Assembly (NCBI RefSeq): GCF_020740795.1
Contig: NC_067304.1
Coordinates: forward strand, 4,020,056-4,084,055
Direction of reading: 5' to 3'
Source: Apus apus
Taxonomy: Eukaryota > Chordata > Aves > Apodiformes > Apodidae
DNA length: 64,000 nucleotides
Part shown: positions 12,901 through 24,900 of the stretch, in pieces
How the letters are laid out: each line of letters starts with the position of its first letter
How positions within the stretch are numbered: position 1 is the stretch's first letter
Notes under the pieces: generated by a model
The model's database searches: none
What the model was told of the DNA's origin: nothing
What the model saw: the letters and a program-made list of their open reading frames with translations, nothing else
Position numbers and translations under genes: made by a program

Positions 12901-15900
12901 GCTGTCACCTGCTGACCCCTCTTCCCATACTGGCAAAACCTGCTCCAGGCTCAATAACAGCCCTGGGGTTGCTTGCAGGTGCCTGGCTTGGGGAGACCTT
13001 CTCATTCTCTGCAGCCACGTGAAAGGAGGTTGGAGCGAGGGGGTGTCAGTCTCTTCTCCCAAGGAACAAGCAACAGAAAGGGAGGAAATGGCCTCAAGTT
13101 GCACCAGGGGAGGTTTAGATTGGATATTAGAAGAAAATTCTTCACTGAAAGGGTTATTAAACACTGGAACAGGCTGCCCTGGATGGTGGCTGAATCACCA
13201 CCCCTGGCGGTGTTTAAAAGCCGTGTAGATGTGGTGCTGAGGGACGTGGTTTAGCACCAGATTCGGCAGAGTTGGGCTAAGGGTTGGACTTGATGATCTT
13301 AAAAGTCTTTTCTGACTGGAACCATTCTGTGGCTGGTGGCCACAGGGTGGCACGAGCCATAGGGGGAACCTGGAGCAGGTACTCGCTGTTGTACCTTTGT
13401 AGTAGAAGAGGCAGCGATCCACCAGCACGAACCAGCGCTTGTTCCACTGCTTCACCCCTGAGCTGGCCTGCGAGAGAGGGGCAGTGAGAGCAGCACTCAC
13501 CTGCAGAGAGGGGCAAGGGGCTGGCACGGCCCTGGGGGGACACCTGGCACGGCAGGGGCTCAGCTACCTGCTTGTAGAGCCAGCCACTCTTGGTCACAGC
13601 AGCGTTGGGGTTCCTCTTCATGGAATTGGAGCGCTTCCCGAAGGCGATGCCCTTGCGGGAGGAGCGTGAAGCCTGCAGAAGGTGAGAGAAGATGCTCAGT
13701 CCCCATGGAGGGGTTCCAAGCACCCCACTTGCCATGCTGCACAGCTCTGGGTACCCACCCGTCCTCCAGGGCGCTCTGGGGGCGCCTCTGACACCATGGT
13801 GTGGTTGGAGGGCTCGCTGGTGATGGTGGCCGGTCGCTTGCTGCCCGCTTTGCTTGACATGTCCAAGGTTGGTCTGCAGCACAGGAGAGCTGAGTCAGCA
13901 GAGCTGCATTTCTCCACCCTGCAGGAGCTGGCCCCTGCACCCTCACCCCTCAGCCCAGCCCACCTTGTTCCCCCATCACAAGCCAGACCCCAAAATCAGG
14001 GGAGTCGGGAGCCAACCTACTTTTGCAAGTCAAGCCTTGAGTTGTCCTCAGGGACCTGTCCCGTCACTGGGTGCAGGAATGTGTTCCGCCTTTCATTGTG
14101 GCTGTGAGAGACAGCAGCAGGTGATGGTTAGCACAGAATCATGGAATGGTTTGGGTTGGAAGAGACTTTCAAGATCATCTAGTTCCAACCCTCCTACCAT
14201 GGGCAGGGACACCTCCCACCAGCCCAGGTTGCTCCAAACCCCATTCAACCTGCCCTTCAACACTGCCAGGGATGGGGCAGACCCACCAGCACAAGCTGTT
14301 GCAGCTGGATCAGGCCAAGCTCAGCCCAAGCCCTGGCACTGGCTTGCAGCTAAAGGCAGATGCCACCAGCAAGGTCGGGCTGGCAGCACCAGGAGAAATG
14401 AGGCTGGGATCTCACTGGGCTCAGCTGGCAGCATTTGCCATGTCCCTGCCCCATCCTGTGGAGCCAATATTGCTGGGCAACCCTCTCACACGCTGCTGGA
14501 GCTGTAGCAGGAGGAAAGGACATGAGCCCCTGCATGTTCCAGGCTCCATCCTGGGAAGTTTGCATTGGAGCCCATCCCTGTGACATTCCTCCTTCTCAAA
14601 CCTGCCAGGCACCAGGACACGGGTGCCCCGGCCACCTACGAAGCCAACACACCAAGAGCCCGGAATGCTGCCGAACTTCTGCGTGTCAGCAAAACAGGGG
14701 AAGTTTGAGCAAGAAAACACAGCTGCCAAGACCATCCCATCCACACACGCTTCACCCTGAACCTGGGCTCCAGCCAGGCTCTGAAGATGTTAACTGCTTT
14801 CTGCCCAAAAAAAGCCTTGCTGAGCTGCTTCCCCTTGCAGGTCCCATCCTGCACCCTGCCACAGATCTGCTTTCCACCAGCCCTCCTCCCCATCACTGGG
14901 GGTCACCTTAAAAACCCAGGCAATGTGTGTGCACCCCCCAACAAGGGGCAGTGCTTGTTCCCAAACCTCCCCGGCTCTGAGCTTTTCTGTGCCACCACCA
15001 ACACGAGTTATTGACAGGAACAGCCTGCCCAATGCTCTGACAGCAGCAAGGTGGGAGGGGGGGATTCTTTCACCTGGGGCTGGACACACTCATTCCTAGA
15101 CCATTTGCCCCCCAGCAATGACTGTGGAGGGGCACAACGTGGAGGTACTGGGGCAGGTCCCGGGCCCCCCATGATGCTGACACACATTGAGGATGCAAAC
15201 AGCACCCCGACAACATGAGCCCTGGAAAGTGGGGGCTGCCCTGACCCACCCTGCCCAAACCCCAGCTGGGAATGTTCCCCCAGCCCACAACACTGCACCA
15301 CAGCAGGTCTCTGTTCCCATAGGCTGTACTCTCCCCTCGCCCCACTACAGAGTGCAGGACACCCACCCAGCTTTGCAGCCCCCACGGCTCCTCCTGGCAC
15401 CTACCCTGGTGCCTCCCCCCACCCCTAGTCTGCCCCTACCCCCAGATCCATCAAGACCCCGGGAACAGCCGGGAAACCTCCTTAAACCAACCAGCACTTC
15501 CCCCGGCTGACCCCGCTCCAGAAGCTCCCGAGTTCCATCTCCTCCCAAGCACTGCAATGCAGCAGCCACTGCCCCAGCTGAGGGTCCCTCACCACCACCT
15601 GCCTGTGGCCCCCTCTGCCCAGCCCCCCCCCAGCCCACCTCGGGGATCCTACCTCACCCTTCGGTCCGCCCGAAACTTCAGCATGATGCCGGGGGCCCTC
15701 GCAGCTCAGCGCCGGCTCCCGGCTCCCACCATGGCAGCGCCGGGCACGGCCAGCCCCGTGTCACCTGCCTGGTGACATCTACGAAGCGACGGCACATGCC
15801 ATGGGGGCAGCAGCCCCGGGCGGGCAGGGGGACGCGGCAGGCGGCTGGAGGGTCCTCGCTGTACTCTCCCAGATTATCCCAGTTCCCCGCGCCTGGGGCA

Positions 15901-18900
15901 TCAGCTTTCCGGGGGAATGGGAGCTCCGGCGGGTGCCGGGGGCTCCGGTGCAGGCAGGGCTGGAGAGCCCCGGTGTGCGGCAGCCCCGAGTGACGGGGAC
16001 AAACGGCTGCCGCTGGCGTCCCCGCGCAGAGGAGAGGCGAAGGGCAGCGCGGCACACGCCGCCTCCCCCCGGCCCCAGGTGCAGCGCCGGGGAGCAGCGA
16101 GGGGCAGGAGAAGGGCGAGAGAAGCAGGAGCGGGAGCTGCCGGACACCCCCAGCCCACACACCCCGGTAGGGCAGCAGTGCTGGTGGGCTTCTGCCCGGG
16201 AAGCTCTGGGGGGGGGGGGGTGAGGGTTGTCGCAGGGAGGGAGGCAGCCGCGCTGAAATGAGCTCTGCTGCTGCCCTGGATTCACTGGCTGCATCCCTTC
16301 CCCCTGCTTCTGTCCCCAAAACATCCCTGTCGTCCCCCCCTCCCACCCCGCCAAATGTCGCCGTTTCCCTTCCCCAGGTCACACCCAAGGAAAATCCCGG
16401 GGATCTGAACGGGCACAAGCACCAATCACCGAACAACCCAGCAGCTGCAGGGCAGGGAGGGGGGGGACCCGGAGCATCCAGCAACGGGCCTTCAGCCCCC
16501 CAAAAAAACCCGGGGACCCCTTCACACCCCAGCAGGCTGAAAGTGAGGAGCCCCGGAAGCAGGATTTGGGGTGACCCACCCTCTTCCTGGGCTCAGCACT
16601 TTGGAAAGCGAATGCAAATCCACCAGGACTGTTACGATAATGCCCTGGGAGGGAGAGAAGGCAGCACTGACATTTCAAAGAAACCTCCAAAGAAGGAAGC
16701 AGAGCACAGAAAGCCAGCTGGCCTCCATCAGGCCACCTCCCCCGCTCCGCCAGCATCCCGGGACCACCTCGGGACACACCAGCCCATGGTGTGGCTCATC
16801 CCAGCCTCTCCTGGCCATTGCATCATCCACCTGCTCCTCCAGAAAACCAGCACCCTGAAGTCCCAGCTATGTCAGTCCAGCAGCCTGGGGCAAGCTGAGG
16901 CAGCACCAGTGCCCAGCTCAGTGATGCTCCCTCTGCTCCTTGCCTGGCACAAGTGGTCCCTGCCAGGAGGGTGGCATGGAGCAGCCGGGGACAGGAACCA
17001 CAACTCCAGTGTGGGCAGAGGATGTGCCAACACAGCAGCATTACTGCTCCCAGACATCAAAATACACCCCTTTAGGGCACCCTGGGAACAGAGGAGCTGC
17101 TGTCCTCCTTACAGGCACATTGCCAGCCACCAGCCACAGGGCTACTAGCCACATGTGCAGGGAGAAACCTGCCCACCACTACAAGCACTGGCAATACCAG
17201 CCAGTGCCCACACTGCTGGCAAACCCACCCGGTGCTGGCTGTTCCCCATGTCCCCCACAGGAGCAACTCACCTGCTCCTCCATCACCGCCACCCTCCGCA
17301 GCGAAGCAGCCAGGGGTCAAGGTCCCCCAACGGCCCGTGGATGTGTGCCAGCCCTCTGCTGTGTGCCAAAGCCAATGCTCACCTGGTGGCAGGGCCACCA
17401 CGGAAGAAGGGGAGCCACTAGGCAAAGCTGTGGCCCTTTTTGGGGAAGGCAGCCCTGGGGGACAGTGTGGCAGGAGGAGAAAAGACAGTTCCTGGGTGTG
17501 CAGGGTGCTGTAGGTAGGAGCCACAGAGTGCCACCTCATCCAACACCCCAGCTGAGTGGCACCAGGGCCTGTGTCAGGCTCAGGGGCTGCTCTGGGAACC
17601 TTTAACCTGGGTTCAAGCCTGGAGCAGACGCTGTTTTCCCTGCACCAGCTGGGCTATTTCACAGCCATTAGGATCTGGGGGTGGGCAGGGATACAGCATC
17701 GGCCACAGCCCAATGGGTGGACACGCTCCAGGGCTCCCAACAGCAGCTCAGGGGTGGGGGGTGGGCTCCCCCAGACCTCCCAGGAGGGCTGTGAGGGAGA
17801 AGAACTGGTGTTTTTCCTCAGGGTAAACATGAAAGAAAAAAAACTTCTAAACCTCCTCCTGCTTTTTCATAGAAGTGAGGAGCAAGAGAAGGGAATAAAT
17901 GCAATAGCTGAAGAATGAGCCTTCACTCAATGCTACTTTTCTTCCTCTTCCTCAGGAGGAAGTGGGTGGTGGGGAGCAGTGGGTCGGTCCCCAGCACACC
18001 TTGCTGTGCTCCTGCCAGGCAGGATTCCCAGTTGGCTGTGCTGGGATCCCTCCTCATCCAACGTGGGGCAGACGGGATGCACTGTGGGGGTTGGACAAAG
18101 CCAGCTGAGGGCTGGTGTGGGGTGCGTGGTGGTGGGGGGTCCTCTCCAAGAGCTCAGAGCAAGCTTGTAGAGCTGGATGCAGCCAAGTAGCCCCTATAAC
18201 CGCCCCCCCAGCATGGGGCAGACGTCAGCTACTGGGAACCATTCCCACACTGTGGCCCCCCCGGGGGTGTTAGGGCTTCTGGCTGTTATCTGGCGGCTGG
18301 GAGGGCAGGAGGAGGGGATCAGCAGGCTCACCGCCCAGGCACCAGAGCCTGCCAAGCCCTAAATCCAGAGCAGAGCAGCCAGGCAGGGCGGGGTATGAGG
18401 ACCCCGACCACCCCGGTCCTCCCTGGGGTGCGATGCCGGAGCCGTGGGGCTCCCCTCCCAGCCCTCACTGCAGGCTGACGTGGTCCCCCCCCAGCTCCCA
18501 GGCTGGCTGCAACCTTATCCAGCAACCTCATCCTCCCACGCCCCAGCCCAAATTCCAGCTCCAGCAAGCTCCTTGCCACCCCAGCCCCTCAAGGGGGGCT
18601 TACCAGCATGGCTGCTGGGCTCTGCCAGCCCAGGACCACGGCAGGCAGGAGCAGGAGGAGAAGGCAGGTGGCCAAGGCTGCCTCCAACCCCCCTCTGAAG
18701 TGATAATGAAAACCCTTCATCTGGAGGTTTCTCCCATGTTCTCGGGGCGAGCATCCAGGCAGCTCCCAAGCAAGGGGCTTGTGTGGCCACCGGCCAAACA
18801 CGCCTTGTGCGTTGGCCTCCTTCCTCTGTTTTTCTAGCCCTTTTTTCACCTCTCCCCCTCCTCGTGAGCCACATCCCTCTCCTCCGACCAGAGTCCTTGA

Positions 18901-21900
18901 AAACCCTTTTCTCCCACTGAACTGCAGCGCTCAGCACCCACGGGAAGGGACGTGGAGTCACCTCATCACCCATGGCCCCTGCAAGGGGGTTGGGAGAAAA
19001 AATCCATCCTCAGATAAGCAAGTGGAAACTGCCAAGTCCCCACGTATCCTGCCCAGGCCAGGAGCAAATGCATTATAATGTGCTAATGCACAGGACTCCC
19101 CCCCAAGAGGGCTGAGGGTTCAGCTCTGCCCCATGGGGCCAGTGCAGTGTGTGCACAAGATGCAATCAGAAAATAAATAATAAATAAAAAAGAATTGAAA
19201 TTAAATTCTGCAGGCGCATCATGAGCGGGTCTGGCGGAGTTGCTGCAGCCAGGGGACAAGTGCCAGTGTCTCAGCTGCTCCAGTGTCCCCATGCGGGGCT
19301 GTCCCCAGCTCCAGCTCTCTGCTGAGCAGGGCCATGGCTGCAGCTCCTTCAGCCCCCGTTGGATGACTCAGGCAGGAAAATAAATAAACTAGCCCTTAGC
19401 ACTCCCCACGCCCTCGGCAGGGCTGAGCTGGCCATGGGGTGTCCTGTGCCAGCCCCAGCCAAAAGCCTGGGCTACAATCCGGTGGGAAATGCTGTTCTGC
19501 ATTTCCCTGGACTTGTGGGAACTACATGTCAGCCCTGGGAGAGGGCAGCAGAAGGAGAAAGGATTGCAGGGGAAGAGGAGATGGCAGCAAACGTGGGATG
19601 GAGAGTTACAAGAAACGCCCCCCGGGCTGACCAGGCGCTGCCACAGTCTCATCAGACCAACTGGCACCCTGGAATTCCCAGCTTCTGCTGGATTCACAGC
19701 CTTTGGGAAGAAGGCATTTTATGGGGGGGCTCAAAAACCAGAGGCTGGGGAGGTTTCCCTCCAGCCCAGCCCCGCGGTGCTGCCGGCTCCTGGCGCAGCA
19801 GGGACCAGCAGCCGCTTCTCCTCCATAACCTCATCCCTGTCCTAATCCCGGCCCCGCCATCCAGCTGAGCAAGCGTTTCCGGTGCCGCGTCCATCAGGGC
19901 TGGGGGCCAGCAGGCAGCACAGCCCTTCGTGCTAACGAACCCCTGCTAATGAACCCCTGCTAACGAACCCCTGCCGTGCAGGCACAGCCTCCTCCTGCAC
20001 CCGACTCGGTGCCGGTACCGGGGCACAGCCCAGCAGCCCCTCACCACACTGCCCAGCCATCCTCTCCAGTGAAGCTGTGGCTGGGATGGGGCCAGGGAGG
20101 CAAAAGCAAAGGTTCATTTTGATAGAATAATTTGGGTTGGAAGGCACCTTTGAGTTCATCTAGTCCCAACCCCCCTGCATGGCAAAGGACACCTCCCACC
20201 AGCCCAGGTTGCTCCAAGCCCCATCCAACCTGCCCTTCAACACTGCCAGGGATGGGGCAGCCACAGCTTCCCTGGGCAACCTGGGCCAGGCTCTCACCAC
20301 TCTCACAGCAAAGAATTTCTTCCTAACATCTAATCTTAATCTCCTCTCCCCCAGTTTAAAACCACCCCATTTGCCTCCTGCCCTCCTCCGTGCTGGGTGC
20401 TGCCATGAAACAACCCCAAGATGGAGGGGGCCAAAGGGTGTCAGTCCCAGCACCCATCCCCTCTGCCACCTCACCCCTGTGACAAACTACAGACGTCACC
20501 TGCCACCGCAGCAGCCAGGCAGGGAACACCCCAGCTCGCCACCCACCACTGATGCTGGTGAGAGCCTCCCCGGAGCAAGCAGCCCCCGCACAGAGAGCTT
20601 TGCCCCACACATCTCAGGAGGGTTTTGGTGTGACAGGAGGCAGCCAGCGAGCACCACGGCCAGGCCAGGCTTTACCACCCGCTCCTGCAAGCACACGCTC
20701 ACCATCAACCCTGACACACTCGCCATCAACCCCATGAGTCCCCGTGGGAGCCTTGCTGGGATGGAAGGCAAAAAATCCTGAGCTGGATCCAGTTGGGAAG
20801 GTTGTTTTTCTGGGTTGCAGAGCCGGGGCAAAGTCCCCAGCGAGGGCGGATGGCAGCTCCTGTGTATCCATAACCCGCATGCAACGTCACCGCCACCACG
20901 CAGCCTGGCTAGCCCCGAGCAGGGACATCCCAGCTGGCCGGGATCCATGGGGATGGAGAGTGGGAGAAGCCCCCTCTGTCCTCAGCATTGTAGAGCAGGA
21001 TGGCCAGGAGCAGGGGGAAGTCAGGGGATTTCCAGGGAACAAAGCAGCTGCTGGCAGCCAGCATCGCCAGCGGCGGGGAGGGCGAGTCCCCCGCTCCCGC
21101 CCCAGCTGGGGTCGGGAAAAGCACAAAAAGCACCAAGAGTTTGTGTTTTATCTCCCTGGCAACCCCTGCTCCATCAAGGGAATGGCCCACGGGGTGGCCC
21201 AGCCAAAATCACTGCTGCAGGAACAGAGGGTTTGGCAGAGCAGCACCCTGTACGCATGGGGTGACATATGGGAAGAGTCACAGCAGTGTGACAGGGTTGG
21301 CCAGCACCTGGGACACAGCAGGTCATGGTCCACACCCTGGCAGTGTTTGGCCCTGCTTTAACCACATCACTGTCACCCCTTCTTGGGGACAGAGCCCAAA
21401 TCCCACACACACAGGATCGCCAGGCTCCCCGAGCGGGACAGGGCAGCCCCATGGCAGCAAGCTGCTCTCCTGCAGCATCACCAGCCAAGCATCCTTCCCC
21501 CAGGGATTAAATCAGTCATGGACAGATGGAAATACACACTGCAGGGCTTGGTGGTGAGGGACCCGGGTGGCAGGCTGAGAGCACACCAGGCTGGACCACA
21601 GCAGACACTGAGAGGCACAGGGCAGCAGCACAGGCGAGGAGACACAAGACACCAAGAGTGCTTATCAGATCAGGATGCAATCCTTCAGCCTCCTCCCCCG
21701 CACTCTACAGCCTCCCACAAATCTGGGACCACTGTGGGGTTGCAGACCTCCCCTCTCCCTTGGCCTGGGGCCACAGGGCCAGAGAGGCAGGGCCAAGGCT
21801 TGTGGCTGGGCTTGGAGCAGCCACCAAAACCCAGGCTGGGGGGGGAGCAGAGGTGCCTGGGCAGCTGTGATACCACCAAAGGTGATCCACCAAGGCAGTC

Positions 21901-24900
21901 TCTGAGCCACAAGCCAGACCCAGACCTGGAGGGTTTAAACCTCTCACTAAGCTTCTTAAGAAACCACTTCCAGCGGGCAGAAACACCCGTCCCAGGCAAT
22001 CACCGGCACGAGGCATCAAAACAAACCCGGTCCCAACCCCTCCCCAGGCTGGGCAGGTCAGGAGCAGGGATTATGGCATCGACGCTGGGGAAATCCTGCT
22101 GGGACAAATCCTCAGCACCTGCTTAACCCATCACACCCGACAGTCACACCAGCATGGCGAGGGTGCCGTGGTGCCCTCCCTGCCCGCCGGATTTCCAGCT
22201 GCGTGTGCCCCTCACCCTGGTGGCCACCCTCGGGTGCCACCCGGCTGCTCTTGGCCACCGCCAGGCACCGGTCGCAGACAATGGCCCTCGTGTGCCACGG
22301 CCGGGCTCCACACACACACACACACACACACAGACACACTCACCGGTGCCACCAGGCGTCCCCTCCGTCCACGCTGCCTGCCAAGCCGGTGGCTTCTCCC
22401 GCAGCCGCAGCCGGGGTAGATGATTTCCTTCCAAGCCCAGGGAGACCGTCCTCGGTATCAATCATTAACAGCCACGGCAGCTGCCGGCAGCCTTAACCCC
22501 CTCGGCCCCACGGCGCCGGGGGATGAGCACGGGAAGGGATCCTCTGCTCGCTCTGGAAGCCCCTTCAACAGCACCACAGGGTGGCGGGGTCGCTGCAGCC
22601 CAACCCAGCGGGGATGTAAAGGGATTTCCAAGGGGTTTCACATCCCCCACGGACCCTCAGCGGCTCCCACAGTGTCTCTCTGCACCCCAAACCTCTCCCT
22701 TGGCAGCACGGGCACCAGGAGCAGCTCTGAGTGTCCCTGTGCAACCCCGAGGGCCGAATCCTGCCTCTGCATCCAGCTCAGCCCCGGGGCAGCCCCCCTC
22801 TCCCCCGGCCTCGAGGGCAGTTGACAACGTGGATCCCGGGGGGCTGAGCCCTCTGCAGGGCAGCACATGGGGCAGGGGCTGCTTCCCCCTGCTGCCCATG
22901 GAGGCAGGAGGCATTTCCACCCCCTCCTTGCTGTGGAGCCAGAGCAGGACAGGATCTCTCAGCCCAGGGGTCCTGGAGCTCTCCCTTCACTCAGCTTTTT
23001 TCCAAGGAATATCAATGCCTGTAACTCTATCCAAGCGTGTTTACAACCCAGCCACAGCTCTTGGCTCCCTCGGCTGTGCCTCTCAGCTCCTGAGGCTGCC
23101 CCTCAGCCGGCACCTGGTGCTGCCAGCACCCTGATGCCAGGGTCTCCCACATGCTGTGGGAGCCCCAGCACCCCTGGGGCTGCCCAGATCACCACATCCC
23201 CATGGAGAGGGGACACAGGCAGTGGGGCTGGAGGAGGAGCACAGGGGCTGTTCCTATGTCTGAGGTCTGGGAAGCAGACGGATGGTCCCCATCACACCCC
23301 CCCTGCCACTGGCTGCATTACCCAACCTGCAAAGGGGTTGAATGATTAACCTCTGGCTGTGCCATCGCTGGGAGAGCCCTGCTCTGCCTGTGCACAGCCC
23401 CGAGGTGCAATGGCACCTGGGGAGCAAACCAGAAAACCATCCCATTTGGTCCCAAGCTCAGCTGGTGGCACCCAGCTGGCCCAGGAGCATCCCATGCCAG
23501 GCCCTGGAAAAGAAACACATCCAGCTTATCCAACCTGGGGCAGCCACAGTGTCTCCCTGCAAATGCAGAGGGGCACAGAAGGGGCTCAGTCCCCTTTGTC
23601 ATTCCCATCCCAGCTCCCACGGGCTCCCAGGAGAGCCTGGAGGTACTCACAGCCAGTGACACCCTCTGGCACCACAGCCCAGCTCCAGCTTTCGGCCACC
23701 GACACGCAGCAAATTCTGCCTTCTGAGCCGCAGCCCTGGGGGCGTCCAGGCTGCGAGTGCTCATAAATAGCCTTGGACAAACATCTGCACGGCACCACCC
23801 CGCGCAGGCTGGGAAGCAGAGGGCTGCTGTGGGGATGGTTTTAATCATGACCATCAAATGGATAAAGAAACCACAGACGGGAGAGAGCTGGAAACAAGCG
23901 CAGTCGCGGCAGCTGATAAGACCCGCTCGGCTCCTCGTGCCCGTGAGGTGCCTGGTCCCTTGACATATGGACACAGCTTTGGAATTTCCCATTCCTTACC
24001 CCCACGTGGGACATGGAGCTGATGGCTCCTTGCAAACACTCTGAGTTGGGAGCACTTGGAGGGCACAGGGACTGAAGCAGGATGCTGAGATTAAGCATCC
24101 CCCTGCTCCTGGCAGTGGGTCTCCAGGTTCTGCTATTCCCACTTGCCTCCAAGCCTACCAGGACAGGGATTGGGGTGAGCCCCAGCCTAGGCTCAATTAG
24201 CCACAGCAAGTTGTGCCACTCCCTGCAGAGGCTCTTGATTGTTTTAGTCTCAATTACCAATTTTCTGCTGCCGGGTCTCCCATGGGCTGCTCTCGCTCCA
24301 GTGCTTTCGCAAACTGGTACTCTGGTGCAGATGAAAAACAAAGTCCCAAACGCAGCACCCTGGGGTGTGAGGGGCATGACATGGCACGTTGCTTTGCAAA
24401 TACTGCCACTGCCACCCCACGTGGCTCTGCTGCCACAGCCAGACCCTGGCAGAGACCTGCCAGCACCATTCCCATGGGTGTTTGGAGAAGCTCTGGGTTA
24501 GGGGGATACAGCAGCTCTGGCTCTGCCCCATCTCAGGAGCTTCTCCTCACCACTGCCAGCCCTTCAAGCGACTCCTGGGCTGCTCTGCACCCCAACCTCC
24601 CGCAGTCAAGTCCTGACGCATTCGGCACATTCCTGGCATAGCCGGCTGTGCCGGCGCCGAGCCCCACACCTGCCTCCACCTGGGTGGAGGAAGCAGCTCT
24701 TGGGGCTCTGCAAAGAGGCTCCTGCATCCATTCGTCATGGTCTGATGGCCACCTGTCCCCATGGGGATTTCCCCCTTGGGCAGGAGCACCTCTCCACGGT
24801 GAAGCTGGTAGGTTGTCACCACGGGCAGCCTGTCACCCTCCCCAGCAGCACAACTGCCTTCCTCGTGCAATGCTACGCTTCCCTTACGTCAGCAGGGGTG

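Noticed and set aside
16258-17148. 296-residue plus-strand open frame
   Set aside because: Pro/Ser-rich with no recognisable domain, and no promoter or splice support.
20160-20474. Minus-strand open frame with [16 protein letters not shown]
   Set aside because: CR1-derived sequence in the PLEKHA6 intron.
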